A stretch of 51,340 nucleotides of DNA from Cytophagales bacterium (GCA_022360055.1 JAKSDO010000183.1:1-51340), one strand, 5' to 3'. Shown: positions 27,787 to 38,074, counted from the first letter of the stretch. Program-made: numbers and translations. Notes: generated by a model not told the origin, from the letters alone.

Positions 27787-29529
27787 CTACCAACCCTGGT
27801 TTTGTTCAAGGTTACTATTCAATAAAAGTTCCTCATAAGGCAGGGGCAAATAGTAGTTCTTTTCTTCAAAGACCCTGTCCTCCACGTCGATCTCTTCGTA
27901 GCTAAACGTGCCGTCCTCATTTTTGACGACCTTCATCCCTCTCACATGGTCCATGGCATCAATAGTTTTCCATCTCCTTAGATCATGGAAGCGCTCCCCG
28001 GAAAAGCATAGCTCGATGCGCCTTTCGTCTCTTGCCAGCTCCCTGAAGTGATCCCTTGACAGAGAAACGGCAGCAAGATAGGGGTCCGGGGATATTCCGG
28101 CACGCTGGCGGACCATGGCCAGCGCTTCCTGGGCAGAGAAGGTCAACCCCGGAGGTATGACATCGGGCTGACCGTAGGCCTCATTGGCCGCCTCGGCATA
28201 GATCAGGTAGATTTCCGCAAGGCCCAACTGCACGTATACTTTGGGCAGAATGGTCACCGGTTCATTTACAGAAGGATCAAATTCCAGATCGTTCAGGAAC
28301 TTTTTGAGGTAATAACCGGTCCGGGTTCCTATATTGGGAATGAAACCCCCAAAGTAGTCGCTGCCGCCTTCAAATATTTCCAATGGATCATAATTTTGAC
28401 AACCCGGAGCGCTGTCAAAACACTGATCATTATTGAAGAAAATAAACCTGTTAAACCTCAGGTCCCTGTTTATATATGGATTGTCCGGGTCGAAGCCACT
28501 TTCCGGAGCGCTTACAGGGTAACCGTTGGCCGCGGGAAAAGCATCGATCAGGTTTTGCGAAGGATTAACCTCACCTTTACCATAGAGCGTAGGTGGATAG
28601 AGGCGACGCTCCAAACTATTATTTTGTCTCCAACCTCGCAATCGCCATATATGATCGGGATCATCTTCCCTCTTAAAGTCATAGGGTTGAAGAGCTTTTA
28701 AACCGCCGTTTTGCAGGATCACCTCATGTGCTAATTCAGCGGCCCTTTCCCATTTACTGGCATCGTTGGTGGGGTTGAAAGCAGGACTTGCGGCAAAAAG
28801 CGCTATCTTGGCCTTGAGCGCACTCGCCGCCAAGCCGCTTGCTCTCCCGGTTTCAATTTCACCGTATCCGGGATTGCTGCTACCCCCTCCCGAATACACT
28901 GTCGGGAGGTGTTGTATTGCCGTATCAAGATCTGTGAAGATCTGGTCTACGCACTGTTCAAAGGATGCCCGTGAAAGGAAGGCATACTCATTGTGATCCA
29001 AAATTCGATTGACGATAGGAAATCCCAACATCTCTCCGGTAGCAGCCGATGGTCCGCCGTAGGTCAGTAACAGTTCCCATTGTGCCCAGGCTTTCAGAAA
29101 ATGGGCCTCTCCAAAATAGCGCCATATGGTCCTTACATTTTCAAGGGAATCCTGAGGAGCAGGTTTAAAAGGCAACCCTTTGTCGTGGACCTCTTCTATG
29201 TATAGCAATATTTGTCTAATATTGTGGTAAGAGCGCTGCCATACATTGCCAAACGGGTTGGATGTAGGCCCCCAGAAACCGGTGGCCAAAGGATTCGAAA
29301 TATTCCTGTGAACGGCATTGTCCGTAAGATATTCAATATCAAAGTCCCTGAAATAGTTAAAGGCATAGTCCGAATAGATATCGTTGATAAGACCGCGCGA
29401 TTGTTCCCTGAACGTAACGATCTCTTCTTTTTTAAGTTGCTGGATCTCATCTTCCAGAAAGTCCTGACAACCGAGAACCGACATGCTTGCAAGAAGAAAT
29501 ACGCCGAGTTTTGTATAGGTTGATTTCAT
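27787..29529 (-). CDS. SusD/RagB-family outer-membrane lipoprotein
   Basis: This lipoprotein (signal and lipobox SVLGC, Cys21) would sit as a lid on the SusC channel and bind the glycan. The helical TPR-like core is visible in AHFLKAWAQWELLLTYGG and SGLAASALKAKIALFAASPA. The conserved C-terminal stretch is AEIYLIYAEAANEAYG, followed by VRQRAGI and ERRIELCFSGERFHDLRRWK, which is diagnostic of the SusD family. It ends in NLEQNQGW, close to the usual terminal NPGW/QNPGY. Its length of 580 is normal. It pairs with the SusC gene whose stop lies 26 bp upstream. Confidence 0.95.
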   Translation of the reverse strand: MKSTYTKLGVFLLASMSVLGCQDFLEDEIQQLKKEEIVTFREQSRGLINDIYSDYAFNYFRDFDIEYLTDNAVHRNISNPLATGFWGPTSNPFGNVWQRSYHNIRQILLYIEEVHDKGLPFKPAPQDSLENVRTIWRYFGEAHFLKAWAQWELLLTYGGPSAATGEMLGFPIVNRILDHNEYAFLSRASFEQCVDQIFTDLDTAIQHLPTVYSGGGSSNPGYGEIETGRASGLAASALKAKIALFAASPAFNPTNDASKWERAAELAHEVILQNGGLKALQPYDFKREDDPDHIWRLRGWRQNNSLERRLYPPTLYGKGEVNPSQNLIDAFPAANGYPVSAPESGFDPDNPYINRDLRFNRFIFFNNDQCFDSAPGCQNYDPLEIFEGGSDYFGGFIPNIGTRTGYYLKKFLNDLEFDPSVNEPVTILPKVYVQLGLAEIYLIYAEAANEAYGQPDVIPPGLTFSAQEALAMVRQRAGISPDPYLAAVSLSRDHFRELARDERRIELCFSGERFHDLRRWKTIDAMDHVRGMKVVKNEDGTFSYEEIDVEDRVFEEKNYYLPLPYEELLLNSNLEQNQGW

Positions 29530-29555
29530 TGTTATTACTGAGTTTAACCGTTTCT

Positions 29556-32528
29556 TTAAAAATTGACTGAAGCGCCTATGGTATAATTCCTCATCATAGG
29601 ATATTCAAAAATTCCGGACCTCATGTCTTCCGGGTCAAGATCATTGAGTTTACTGAACACAGCGAGGTTACTTCCCCGGAGGAATACTTTCACCCGGTCC
29701 AACTTTATGCCCGAGATCAGCTCTTTGGGAAGTAGGTATCCCAGTTCGACCAGAGAAATCCTGAAATAATCCCCATTCACCAGCCAATAATCCGAGGTCC
29801 GGTAATTGTTTTGACTGATCTCTGAACTGAGCCTGGGATTGGCGTTTCCATTGGGAAGATCACTGTTTACGCTGCCATAATACTGTCCCAATCCTGCGTG
29901 CCTGTAATAGGCACTGTTCAACAAGTTGATGTCAAAACCTGCTACTCCGCTCCCTACGACATCGATGTTAAAACCTCTATAGCTTGCTCCCAGGTTGATC
30001 CCGTAATTGATTCTCGGGGTATGATTCCCGATCTCGACCTGGTCCCGGACATCAATTACATTGTCCCCGTTTTGGTCGACGTACCTAACATCGCCTACCT
30101 GTACCCGGCCAAATTGCGGCAATGCATCTCCGATGTTTTCGGCGGTAAAAAGACCATCGCTTTCCAACCCCATGATCATGTCCCCCGGGCGTCCTTGCCT
30201 CAGCCGGTACTCGTCAGGATGTTGCACTTCCGCGATCTTTTTGTTGACGATCTTGTGGTAGCCAAGATTTACGCCGGCATAGTAATTGAAACCACCCGAC
30301 CGGCTATCGTAAGTAAGGGCGGCGTTGAAGCCTATATTCCGGCGCTGCGTATAGTTGATGTAAGGCAGAAAAGCATTCTCTCCCAAGGCATCTGAAAACA
30401 ACTGGCCGGCCTGTATTACCTGTCCGTCGATATCAATATTAAAGTAATTTGCTGTCAGCGAAAGTTTATCCAGCATGCGCATATCTAACCCGGCAAAAAA
30501 CTGGTGGTAGGTCACCCAATCAATATCACGGTTAGCGGTTTGCACAAGCCTGTAACCAAATTCATTTTGCACCGTTTGGCCGACTCCGGTGTAAAGCGTA
30601 CTGCTGTTCCTTCCCCCGGCCCAATTCTCCAAATAGTAAAATGTAGAAGGCGTGTACTCGGTACCTATGATGCCGTAAGAACCCCGAACCTTCAGTAGAT
30701 CAATGACCGGGCTATTCTTTAAAAAGCTTTCCTCCGAGGCTGCCCATGCCATACCAAAGGTTGGAAACAACTTAGACCGCTTGTCTCCCAAGAACTTGGA
30801 ACTGCTACTCGAATTCAGATTGGAATACAGAATGTATTTCCCCCGGTAGGCATAAGAAGCGTTTAGATTAAATGTCAGGTTTCGGATATCCGGCTGACCT
30901 GCGTTGCGTGTAGGCAAGTAATACAGCAAGTGATTAAAATTTAAGTTGAGATCACTCATGCCAAATGATCTCACCAAGCCAAGGTTCCCACCGTAGGTAA
31001 AGGTACGGGATACGCCGGAGCTCGTTCTGCCCACAGAAAGTTGCCTGGTCTCCAATTTGTATACTTTCAACGCCAGCGAGTCGGCACCATTTTGGCCTTC
31101 AAGCGCTTCTACGGTATATAGTGGAGGCTGATTGTTGGTCTGCAACGATTGAGCGTTGAACGTCCTGAGCAGTACATAGGTCTGGTAACTCAACCCGGGA
31201 ACAGATTCGCTAAAATCAAGGTCAAAACCAAAATCAAAGATCATGTTGGCGTCATAATCGGTTCTGGTACCCCCGACTTTCAATTCCGAAAGTACGTTAT
31301 TTTCAAACTGGTTACTTACGATATAAGCCGTATCTCCAACGACAAGCGGAAAGGCATTGGCCGGTGTGCCGGATATCCAGCCAAACATTTGATCAGCGCC
31401 CATCACAGGGCGCTCGTTCTGCCCGAACTGACCATAAACGCTGGCATTGGTCGTAATGAGATCACTGAGCCGGGTCCTAATTTTAGTCCTGAAAGTGATG
31501 TTCTGACCATCGATCCGTTTGCCTGCATTTTCCAGTCCTTTCCAGTCGTCATAGCCTAGAAATGCGCTGTACATGGTACTCCCGGTTCCCCCGAACAACC
31601 CGAGAGAAGCGTTGTTGGAAGGGGCTGAATTTCTTACAAACTTCCCCCAACGGTCTACATTCGGATAGAGGATAGGGTCCGAGCCGCTGCGGTAGGCATC
31701 CAGCGCTTTCTGGCTGTAGATATCCCCTAAACCGTCGTTGTTGGAAGCGCGATTAATGACTGTTGCATATTCGAAAGCATCCAAAAGTCTTGGCAGTCGT
31801 GTGGGTTCATTGATCCCATACTGGTAGTCTACTTCTACCACGGCTTTTTCGGTGTTGCCACTTTTGGTGACCACATAGATAAGCCCATTGTCTCCCAGTA
31901 TGCCCATCAAAGAGTTAAAGGTAGCATCGCTGAGCACGATTACTTCCTCTACTTCTCGCAGGTCTACTTGCAGTCCGCGGGGCTGCCCGTCAATTAGTAC
32001 GAAGGGCTTGCCCCCGTTCAGGGTAAAAGAATAATTTCCTTCGCTGCTGGGTGTATTGGTACCCCTGGTAATCCGCAGGCCCGGCACCCGGCCTCGCAGC
32101 GCTTCGGGCAGGTTATTTCCCGGGGTTTTTCTTAGCTCATCTCCTGAAATGATAAATACAGAACCACTGGTTTGGCTGAGGTTGAACGTGCCAAAAGGCG
32201 TTTTCAGAAGCCTATCTGGCGCTTGGGTCACCACCACTACAGTATCCGTCGTTCCAACGCTATTTAATCCTGCTACGGCGGCGCCGGGTTCTCTTATTGC
32301 TAAATTTGCTCCGGACCAATGATCATGAGACCGGACGGAAAACCCCGGGTCATCTACCTGATCTTCCTGTCCAAAAGCATTATGCGTATTACAGAGGTCG
32401 AACAAGTATAAAAACAAAAGGCATGCAAAGGCTTTGATCTTCGTAATCGTTAATTCCATTTTAAAATCTATTAATTTTCTTCCATCTGATGCGTGTCTGC
32501 GCTCCGGCATCACATCGTCTTCTACCAT
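29556..32528 (-). CDS. SusC-family TonB-dependent glycan transporter, without carboxypeptidase-like domain
   Basis: The Met at codon 24 (32459) begins the signal peptide (MELTITKIKAFACLLFLYLF) and is the likely start; the longer frame overlaps the upstream susD-like gene. Residues about 110-220 are the plug (SGSVFIISGDELRKTPGNNL, LRGRVPGLRITRG). The strictly SusC-type consensus DASATAIYGSRGANG is diverged here to SDATFNSLMGILGDNGLIYV. The 22-stranded barrel follows and ends YTIGASVNF. Unlike the other two SusC proteins of this window it lacks the N-terminal carboxypeptidase-regulatory-like domain. It pairs with the SusD gene downstream. Divergent plug sequence and adjacent duplicated pair suggest specialisation for a different oligosaccharide. 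Confidence 0.93.
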   Translation of the reverse strand: MVEDDVMPERRHASDGRKLIDFKMELTITKIKAFACLLFLYLFDLCNTHNAFGQEDQVDDPGFSVRSHDHWSGANLAIREPGAAVAGLNSVGTTDTVVVVTQAPDRLLKTPFGTFNLSQTSGSVFIISGDELRKTPGNNLPEALRGRVPGLRITRGTNTPSSEGNYSFTLNGGKPFVLIDGQPRGLQVDLREVEEVIVLSDATFNSLMGILGDNGLIYVVTKSGNTEKAVVEVDYQYGINEPTRLPRLLDAFEYATVINRASNNDGLGDIYSQKALDAYRSGSDPILYPNVDRWGKFVRNSAPSNNASLGLFGGTGSTMYSAFLGYDDWKGLENAGKRIDGQNITFRTKIRTRLSDLITTNASVYGQFGQNERPVMGADQMFGWISGTPANAFPLVVGDTAYIVSNQFENNVLSELKVGGTRTDYDANMIFDFGFDLDFSESVPGLSYQTYVLLRTFNAQSLQTNNQPPLYTVEALEGQNGADSLALKVYKLETRQLSVGRTSSGVSRTFTYGGNLGLVRSFGMSDLNLNFNHLLYYLPTRNAGQPDIRNLTFNLNASYAYRGKYILYSNLNSSSSSKFLGDKRSKLFPTFGMAWAASEESFLKNSPVIDLLKVRGSYGIIGTEYTPSTFYYLENWAGGRNSSTLYTGVGQTVQNEFGYRLVQTANRDIDWVTYHQFFAGLDMRMLDKLSLTANYFNIDIDGQVIQAGQLFSDALGENAFLPYINYTQRRNIGFNAALTYDSRSGGFNYYAGVNLGYHKIVNKKIAEVQHPDEYRLRQGRPGDMIMGLESDGLFTAENIGDALPQFGRVQVGDVRYVDQNGDNVIDVRDQVEIGNHTPRINYGINLGASYRGFNIDVVGSGVAGFDINLLNSAYYRHAGLGQYYGSVNSDLPNGNANPRLSSEISQNNYRTSDYWLVNGDYFRISLVELGYLLPKELISGIKLDRVKVFLRGSNLAVFSKLNDLDPEDMRSGIFEYPMMRNYTIGASVNF

Positions 32529-34432
32529 CCCGGTGTTTGATTATAGGAAGGCACTGCTGCCACATCACGTACAGGTACCGGCCACCAATAATGCACTTCA
32601 TTAAAGGTTTTCCTCAAATTAGGTTGATCCTCCTCGGTAAAACTAAACCCGGTAGGATAGGTATCGGACGGGCCTCCCTGCCACCGCATGACAAGGTACT
32701 CGACCTTTTTATACGCTTCCAGATGGGCTATTTTCCACCTGCGAAGGTCGTCGTACCGGTGCCCTTCAAAGCAGAGCTCTACCGCGCGTTCGTTCCTGAT
32801 CCTTTCCCGCAAAGATGCCGCAGAACCGGTGTACATGGCGTTTACATCCGGCATGCCTATACGGTTGCGCACCCTGTTTACGGCTTCGAGGGCCGTTAAC
32901 GCAGCCCCGGGAGCGGATCCGTTCGGTCCGTAAGCTTCATTCGAAGCTTCGGCATAGTTGAGATAGATCTCTGCCAGCCTGAAATGAATGTTATTCACAT
33001 AGAAGTCAAACTCGCCCTTGCTTCCGGACTGCCAAAATGCACCGTTGGGCACCCATTTTCGTATCTTGAGGCCGGTGAAGTTCATCACCCGCCATAATAA
33101 TGCCGCCGGTGTGGCAGGATTGTGCAGGCCCCGGCCTCTCTTTCCCTTTTTGTTCACCAGGGCCAAATCTGTAAACCCGGTTTTGTTAATGGCCCCAACG
33201 GTGTGCTGCCAGGGTACACCGTCAAACAGTATGGCATTGTAAAATCGAGGGTCCCTGTTTACAAAAGGGTTTTGAGGATCATAAGAGGGATCATCTTTTA
33301 TGGCCAGACCATTTTTGGTCTCGAAGTTTGTGATAAAGTTTGCCAAAGCGCCAATGCCCATGGGTTGGGTATTGCCTTTCATGATGTCGTAACCGACGGT
33401 AAGGCTCAACCGCGGGGTAGGGTTCACTCCACCAGTATGATCGAACTTAAAGTTCGGTTCGTTAAAAATGACCTCGATAGGAATATCTTTGGTGGCGCCC
33501 GGCCCCACAAACATGCTTCGGTAAGGCCTGAGTTGATCCGGCTCGGAAACGAAGAGATCTGCGCCGCCCGGCCCCACGTCCATATTTATGGCATCGCTGG
33601 CATCGATCAACTGGTAAAGGCCGGTGGTATTGGCGTGATCGATCATTTCCCAGGCAGCCACAGCGGCAGTTTCCCATGGCTCCGGGCTGCCCGATACGTT
33701 TACCAGGGGGCTGGCGGCAAACAAAGTGATCCTGGACCTAAGGGCCATAGCCGCTCCTTTGGTAGGGCGCCCCAGGCCGCCGGGATGCCAGGAAGTCGGG
33801 AGCAGTTCAATGGCTCTGTCCAGATCGGCCATCATATCTGAAACATTGTTTTCGTAAGTGTCCCTTTCCCGGTCGAATGAAGCATTCAGATCGAGGTTGG
33901 TCTTAAGATAAGGCAAGCCTCCATGACGCTTGGTCATGAGGTGGTAGAAAAAGGCCCGGAGAAAATAGGCCTGGCCGAGCAAGGCATCGATATCCTCTTT
34001 ACCGGCGTCCCGTATCTTATCGATATGTTCGATAGTACTGTTCACCGTTCTTATTCCCCTCCAACTTCGATAATACCTGTCTACAAAGTGGGGCGTAGTA
34101 AATTTGCCGCCAGGCCGGTTCATCAGGCTGAGATAATCGCCCTGGGCATAAAGGTTATATACGTCGGGAATGTTCCTGTTCATCCGTGCCGGCTGACCTT
34201 CTCCACCCATAGTCATGGCCGGCAGCGCATCAGCATTACCGTCCCTGGCGCTGGTTTCAGCGATCAGGTGGGTATATGCCCCATCCAAAAAGTCGTTCGC
34301 CAATTGGATGTTTGAAAACACATCTTCTTCTTGCAGTCCTTCGAATTCCTGTACTTTATCCAAGTAATCTTCACAACCGGACAAGCCCAAAAAAGCTAAA
34401 AACATTGCGATAAAACTGATCTTCTTCATCAT
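32522..34432 (-). CDS. SusD/RagB-family outer-membrane lipoprotein
   Basis: The lipoprotein signal ends at LGLSGC (Cys20). SusD features are QAYFLRAFFYHLMTKRHGG, GAAMALRSRITLFAASPL, and a C-terminal LAEIYLNYAEASNEAYG, VNRVRNRIGM and ERAVELCFEGHRYDDLRRWK. The end reads VPSYNQTPGW, the family-typical terminus. It follows the SusC gene at 34449 by 16 bp, and its 3' end touches the next SusC gene, so the four transport genes are probably one transcript. Its 636 residues place it among the larger SusD proteins, consistent with a bulky ligand. Confidence 0.95.
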   Translation of the reverse strand: MMKKISFIAMFLAFLGLSGCEDYLDKVQEFEGLQEEDVFSNIQLANDFLDGAYTHLIAETSARDGNADALPAMTMGGEGQPARMNRNIPDVYNLYAQGDYLSLMNRPGGKFTTPHFVDRYYRSWRGIRTVNSTIEHIDKIRDAGKEDIDALLGQAYFLRAFFYHLMTKRHGGLPYLKTNLDLNASFDRERDTYENNVSDMMADLDRAIELLPTSWHPGGLGRPTKGAAMALRSRITLFAASPLVNVSGSPEPWETAAVAAWEMIDHANTTGLYQLIDASDAINMDVGPGGADLFVSEPDQLRPYRSMFVGPGATKDIPIEVIFNEPNFKFDHTGGVNPTPRLSLTVGYDIMKGNTQPMGIGALANFITNFETKNGLAIKDDPSYDPQNPFVNRDPRFYNAILFDGVPWQHTVGAINKTGFTDLALVNKKGKRGRGLHNPATPAALLWRVMNFTGLKIRKWVPNGAFWQSGSKGEFDFYVNNIHFRLAEIYLNYAEASNEAYGPNGSAPGAALTALEAVNRVRNRIGMPDVNAMYTGSAASLRERIRNERAVELCFEGHRYDDLRRWKIAHLEAYKKVEYLVMRWQGGPSDTYPTGFSFTEEDQPNLRKTFNEVHYWWPVPVRDVAAVPSYNQTPGW

Positions 34433-34448
34433 GAATAAAATTTAAAGT

Positions 34449-37400
34449 TTAGAAACCCACCCTTATGCCAAAGTTGACCCTTCTTACCACTGGGTACAGC
34501 CCTCCTCGAAACTGTCCCTCGGGATCCCCAAAGTCGATATCGGAAATGGTGATCAAATTATTGCCATTGACGTAGAGGCGCAGGCTGCTGATGTTTTTGA
34601 ACCGTTTGGTTTTGAAGTCGTAGCTTATATTGGCATTCCTCAACTTGAGAAAATCGAAATTCATGATCCTGGAAGTATGAGGCGCAAATAAATTCGGGTT
34701 ATTCGTAACATGCAGTGCAGGATATGCCGCATCGGGATTGCTTGGGGTCCAGTAATCGAGGTGTTCCGGGCGTCCTGCAGCTTCGCCTTCGGGCAAGGCA
34801 TACGCCAAAGAAGATATGATCAACCCTTCATATCCGATAACTCCGTTGAACATTGCGCTGACTGAAAAACCTTTATATGAGGCGGATAACCGAATACTGT
34901 AGCTGTTTTTAGGCGCCCTGGGCAGATCAAACCTCACCTGGTCCTCATTGGCATTGCCAATGACGGTGCCGTTGGCATTGTAATCTATGTAGCGGTAATC
35001 GCCCAAACCCGGCTTACCGGCGAACTCGGGATAATTGACCACCTCATCGATATTTTGGAAATAACCGTCTGTCTGCAGGAGCGGAACCGCTCCGCCGGGC
35101 TTACCGGCTACCCTCGAATATTCCGGTGTTTCCGCTCCATCCGCAACGCTCCTGACAATGCGGTTCTCATTGAATCCGTAAAATCCGCCAACAGAATATT
35201 TGAACCCGCCGGAAGTCGTATTCCTATAGGTCAATTCCAACTCCCACCCATGTCTTTTCGTTTCATCCAGGTTGGCGAAGGGCAATGGCGCGACAGAGCC
35301 CACATAACTCGGGACAGCACCGGACGGACGCCGGATCAAATTTTTCCTTCGATCTTCAAAAAACTCGAGGTTTCCCGAGATCTTATCATCAAAAAAGCCG
35401 AATTCGACCCCAAGGTTTTGCTTGGCTACGGTAGCCCAGGTCAATGTAGGATTGCCTATCTGATCTTCGAAGATCACCCTGAGGGGATTAGTGAGGTCTT
35501 CTCCAAAAAAATACCGGTTGTTACTGCCAACGTCATAAAAGCTGAGGTACTGCCAACGTGCGTTATCAAGTCCAGACTTTTGCCCGGTTTGCCCGTAAGA
35601 GTATCTTATTTTGAAGTTACTCAAGACATCGAAGCTTTGCCTGATAAAAGACTCATTAGCGAGGTTATAACCCAGGGCAAACGACGGGAAGAACATAAAC
35701 CTGTATCCTTCGGCAAAGGTTTCGTCTCCATTATAGGATCCATTGATCTCAACAAAATACCGGTAGTCGTAGTTATACGTGGCTCGTCCTACCCAATCCT
35801 CATTGAACAAAGGGAAATTGGTGCCCTGGATTCTTTTCAGCCGGGCAAACAATGCCATAGCGGAAACATTGTGCTTGTCAAATTTATTCTTGTAGCGGAG
35901 CTGGACCTGATAATAGGTATTTTCCTGGGAATTGTTCAGGTTCTCACTGGTTAAATTGTGCTCATAGGGTCGTTCGTAATTCCGCCCTTCGAAAGAAAAC
36001 CAACTACCGTCTCGTTCCAGGGTATAAGTATCGATGCGGGGATGCTGCACTCCATTCCAGGCTATGCCTTCGGCGCTTCGATAATTGGTGATCAAATTAT
36101 ACCTGCCTAACAGTTTAAGTCCTTTCGTCAGAAAATCAAGGTTTTGTTGCAGCTCAAAATCTGCGTTAAAGACGGTATGATATCTCTTGGTCAACCCTGC
36201 CGTATTAAGGTCGGCAAACAAGTTTGCTCCTGACCCGAACCTAGGCTCTGCCAAACCGGGATAGAGTTCATCAGGGTACTCTTCCATCACTTCGGCGGGA
36301 TAAAGGGGTACTACACCTCCGGGCGCCGAAAGGTAGGCCCCGCCAAATACCCTCTTGAAATTGTTTTGGTTATTGCCCGATATACGGGGTTGGTTTTGAG
36401 CTTCATAACGGCTGTGAATACTGCTCTTGAGCGTAGTGGTTTTTGTGAGCTCAAAGTCAAGATTAGCCCTGAAGGAGTATCTTTTAAAGTCAAATTCAGG
36501 GTCATAATTAAAGAACTTAGCAGTTCTTACAATGTCTCCTTCCTGAAGAAAACCGGCGGAAGCATAATATTTTACAAACTTATTGCCTCCCCTTAAACCG
36601 ACATTATGATTGTGGCTGGCTACGGATTTTTTGAGCAACAGGTCAAACCAATCTGTATCGGGATAAATATAGGGCAGGTCCCCCTCCCTCCAGTGAGCCA
36701 GGTCCTGCTCGCTGGAATATCCGGCGCCATAGGCCTGGTCGTTCAGGATCCCCGCATTCAGGGCCGATTGTGCCTCACAGGCGCCGAGGACTTCCGGCGT
36801 GAGCACAGGGGATTTAATGGTGTATTCACTGTTCCAGGTTATTTTGGGCCTTCCTTCCGTTCCCCTCTTGGTGGTAATGATGATCACCCCGTTGGCTCCT
36901 CGCATACCGTAGACCGCCGTGGCAGCCCCATCCTTTAATATGCTAATGTTTTCAACGTCCCGGTGATCGATGTTGGAAAATCCACCGACGATCTCCACCC
37001 CGTCCACCAGTATAAGCGGATTTGCCATTCCTCGAACAAATATATCCCCATCCTCGCCACCGGGCTTCCCGGATTCGATCACAACATTCAAGCCAGGTGA
37101 CATACCGCTTAAAGCATTGATGAGGTTCGGCGAACCTACTTCTTGAAGCTGTTCACCATCAACTTTATCAATCGCACTCAAGACACTGGCTTTCTCCTGC
37201 TCTCCATAGCCTACCACCACGATTTCTTTTAAGCTCAGTATACTGGGCGTCATGGACACGTCTATCGTAGCTCTGCCGTTTACTGGAACTTCTTCAACGA
37301 CATAGCCCACAAAAGAAAAGATAAGTGTGGCTCCCTCGTTCACCCTTACACTGTACCTTCCTTCAACGTCTGAGATGTTTCCATTCTGAGTGCCTTTTTC

Positions 37401-37523
37401 AATGATAGTAACACCCGGCAGAGGCTCGTCGTCTTCGCCTTTTACCACTCCGCTCACGATAGTTTGCGCCGTGGAGTAATATGAAATGGCAACAAAAAGC
37501 AGTAGTACGTTAAAATGCTTCAT
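34449..37523 (-). CDS. SusC-family TonB-dependent glycan transporter
   Basis: A signal peptide (about 1-19) is followed by a carboxypeptidase-regulatory-like domain (VSGVVKGEDDEPLPGVTIIE, IFSFVGYVVEEVPVNG). The conserved link LKEIVVVGYGEQEK leads into the plug, with ISILKDGAATAVYGMRGANG and VIIITTKRG. The barrel ends VNFGIRVGF with a C-terminal aromatic. At 1024 residues it is standard. There is no STN domain, so regulation by an anti-sigma factor is not expected, and the HTCS across the block is the likely regulator. It is the first gene of the five-gene transport operon; its promoter should lie in 37524-37889. Confidence 0.95.
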   Translation of the reverse strand: MKHFNVLLLFVAISYYSTAQTIVSGVVKGEDDEPLPGVTIIEKGTQNGNISDVEGRYSVRVNEGATLIFSFVGYVVEEVPVNGRATIDVSMTPSILSLKEIVVVGYGEQEKASVLSAIDKVDGEQLQEVGSPNLINALSGMSPGLNVVIESGKPGGEDGDIFVRGMANPLILVDGVEIVGGFSNIDHRDVENISILKDGAATAVYGMRGANGVIIITTKRGTEGRPKITWNSEYTIKSPVLTPEVLGACEAQSALNAGILNDQAYGAGYSSEQDLAHWREGDLPYIYPDTDWFDLLLKKSVASHNHNVGLRGGNKFVKYYASAGFLQEGDIVRTAKFFNYDPEFDFKRYSFRANLDFELTKTTTLKSSIHSRYEAQNQPRISGNNQNNFKRVFGGAYLSAPGGVVPLYPAEVMEEYPDELYPGLAEPRFGSGANLFADLNTAGLTKRYHTVFNADFELQQNLDFLTKGLKLLGRYNLITNYRSAEGIAWNGVQHPRIDTYTLERDGSWFSFEGRNYERPYEHNLTSENLNNSQENTYYQVQLRYKNKFDKHNVSAMALFARLKRIQGTNFPLFNEDWVGRATYNYDYRYFVEINGSYNGDETFAEGYRFMFFPSFALGYNLANESFIRQSFDVLSNFKIRYSYGQTGQKSGLDNARWQYLSFYDVGSNNRYFFGEDLTNPLRVIFEDQIGNPTLTWATVAKQNLGVEFGFFDDKISGNLEFFEDRRKNLIRRPSGAVPSYVGSVAPLPFANLDETKRHGWELELTYRNTTSGGFKYSVGGFYGFNENRIVRSVADGAETPEYSRVAGKPGGAVPLLQTDGYFQNIDEVVNYPEFAGKPGLGDYRYIDYNANGTVIGNANEDQVRFDLPRAPKNSYSIRLSASYKGFSVSAMFNGVIGYEGLIISSLAYALPEGEAAGRPEHLDYWTPSNPDAAYPALHVTNNPNLFAPHTSRIMNFDFLKLRNANISYDFKTKRFKNISSLRLYVNGNNLITISDIDFGDPEGQFRGGLYPVVRRVNFGIRVGF

Positions 37524-37889
37524 ATACCTAAAATTTTAATGTAGATTATCCTGTTTTCCTTACAATAGATATGATCATACCTGCTCATAAATTTTAGTGC
37601 AATTTCATACAAATATTCCCGTTGCTAAATGGGCAAATTCACTTTACGCGAGGGGTAATCTCGTAATACAATACCTGTCAGACAGTTAGGATGAAAAACT
37701 TTACCAACGAAGCTGTCCCGTTTACAGGATTGTTCAGAATGTCGTTCGTTTTCCGCAGTTCGTTGCCGGGCTTCGGCAGATCTTGGGAACCTGGCTAAAA
37801 GGGATCTGGTTGGCCAATAGACAAATGTAGATGAAGTGCTACAAGCTTGAAATGTCATCTTCAAACTTATCGAGTGATCTAATCCGATA
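37524..37889. other. Upstream region of the SusC/D operon
   Basis: This 366-bp stretch precedes the first SusC gene of the block. A minus-strand open frame (37625-37864) has no recognisable domain and an unlikely composition, so I do not call it. A CAAATGTA on plus (TACATTTG on minus, near 37815) fits the TAnnTTTG pattern. It is about 300 bp from the start codon and has no good -33 partner. Confidence 0.4.
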
Positions 37890-38074
37890 GAATACTATAT
37901 CTGTAAAAGATCGAATCATCATCAAATATGCATCGGGATAACCCCGATCATTACTTTTATTGATTCCTCAAATTTGAGCAACAAAAAAATGCGTGCTCCC
38001 AGGAACAGGTTCCTTGTTTGAGCATAAAAGTAATGATCGGCCCGGAGGGCGAAAGATTATGAATTTTTCGGGTT
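37890..38074 (+). repeat. Structured repeat, copy B
   Basis: This is the inverted partner of 26204-26388. Perfect 17-bp arms, 37944-37960 and 38024-38040, flank about 63 nt. The left end has GGGATAACCCCGAT. The right end reads ATCGGCCCGGAGGGCGAAAG and continues to ATGAATTTTTCGGGTTA. Conserved ends and arms are shared with copy C just downstream. Confidence 0.8.

Noticed and set aside
37815-37822. TACATTTG on the minus strand as promoter of the SusC operon
   Set aside because: It is 300 bp from the start codon and lacks a -33 TTTG at the expected spacing.
37625-37864. 79-codon minus-strand open frame upstream of SusC
   Set aside because: No domain, unlikely composition, and it lies in the expected promoter region of the transporter operon.
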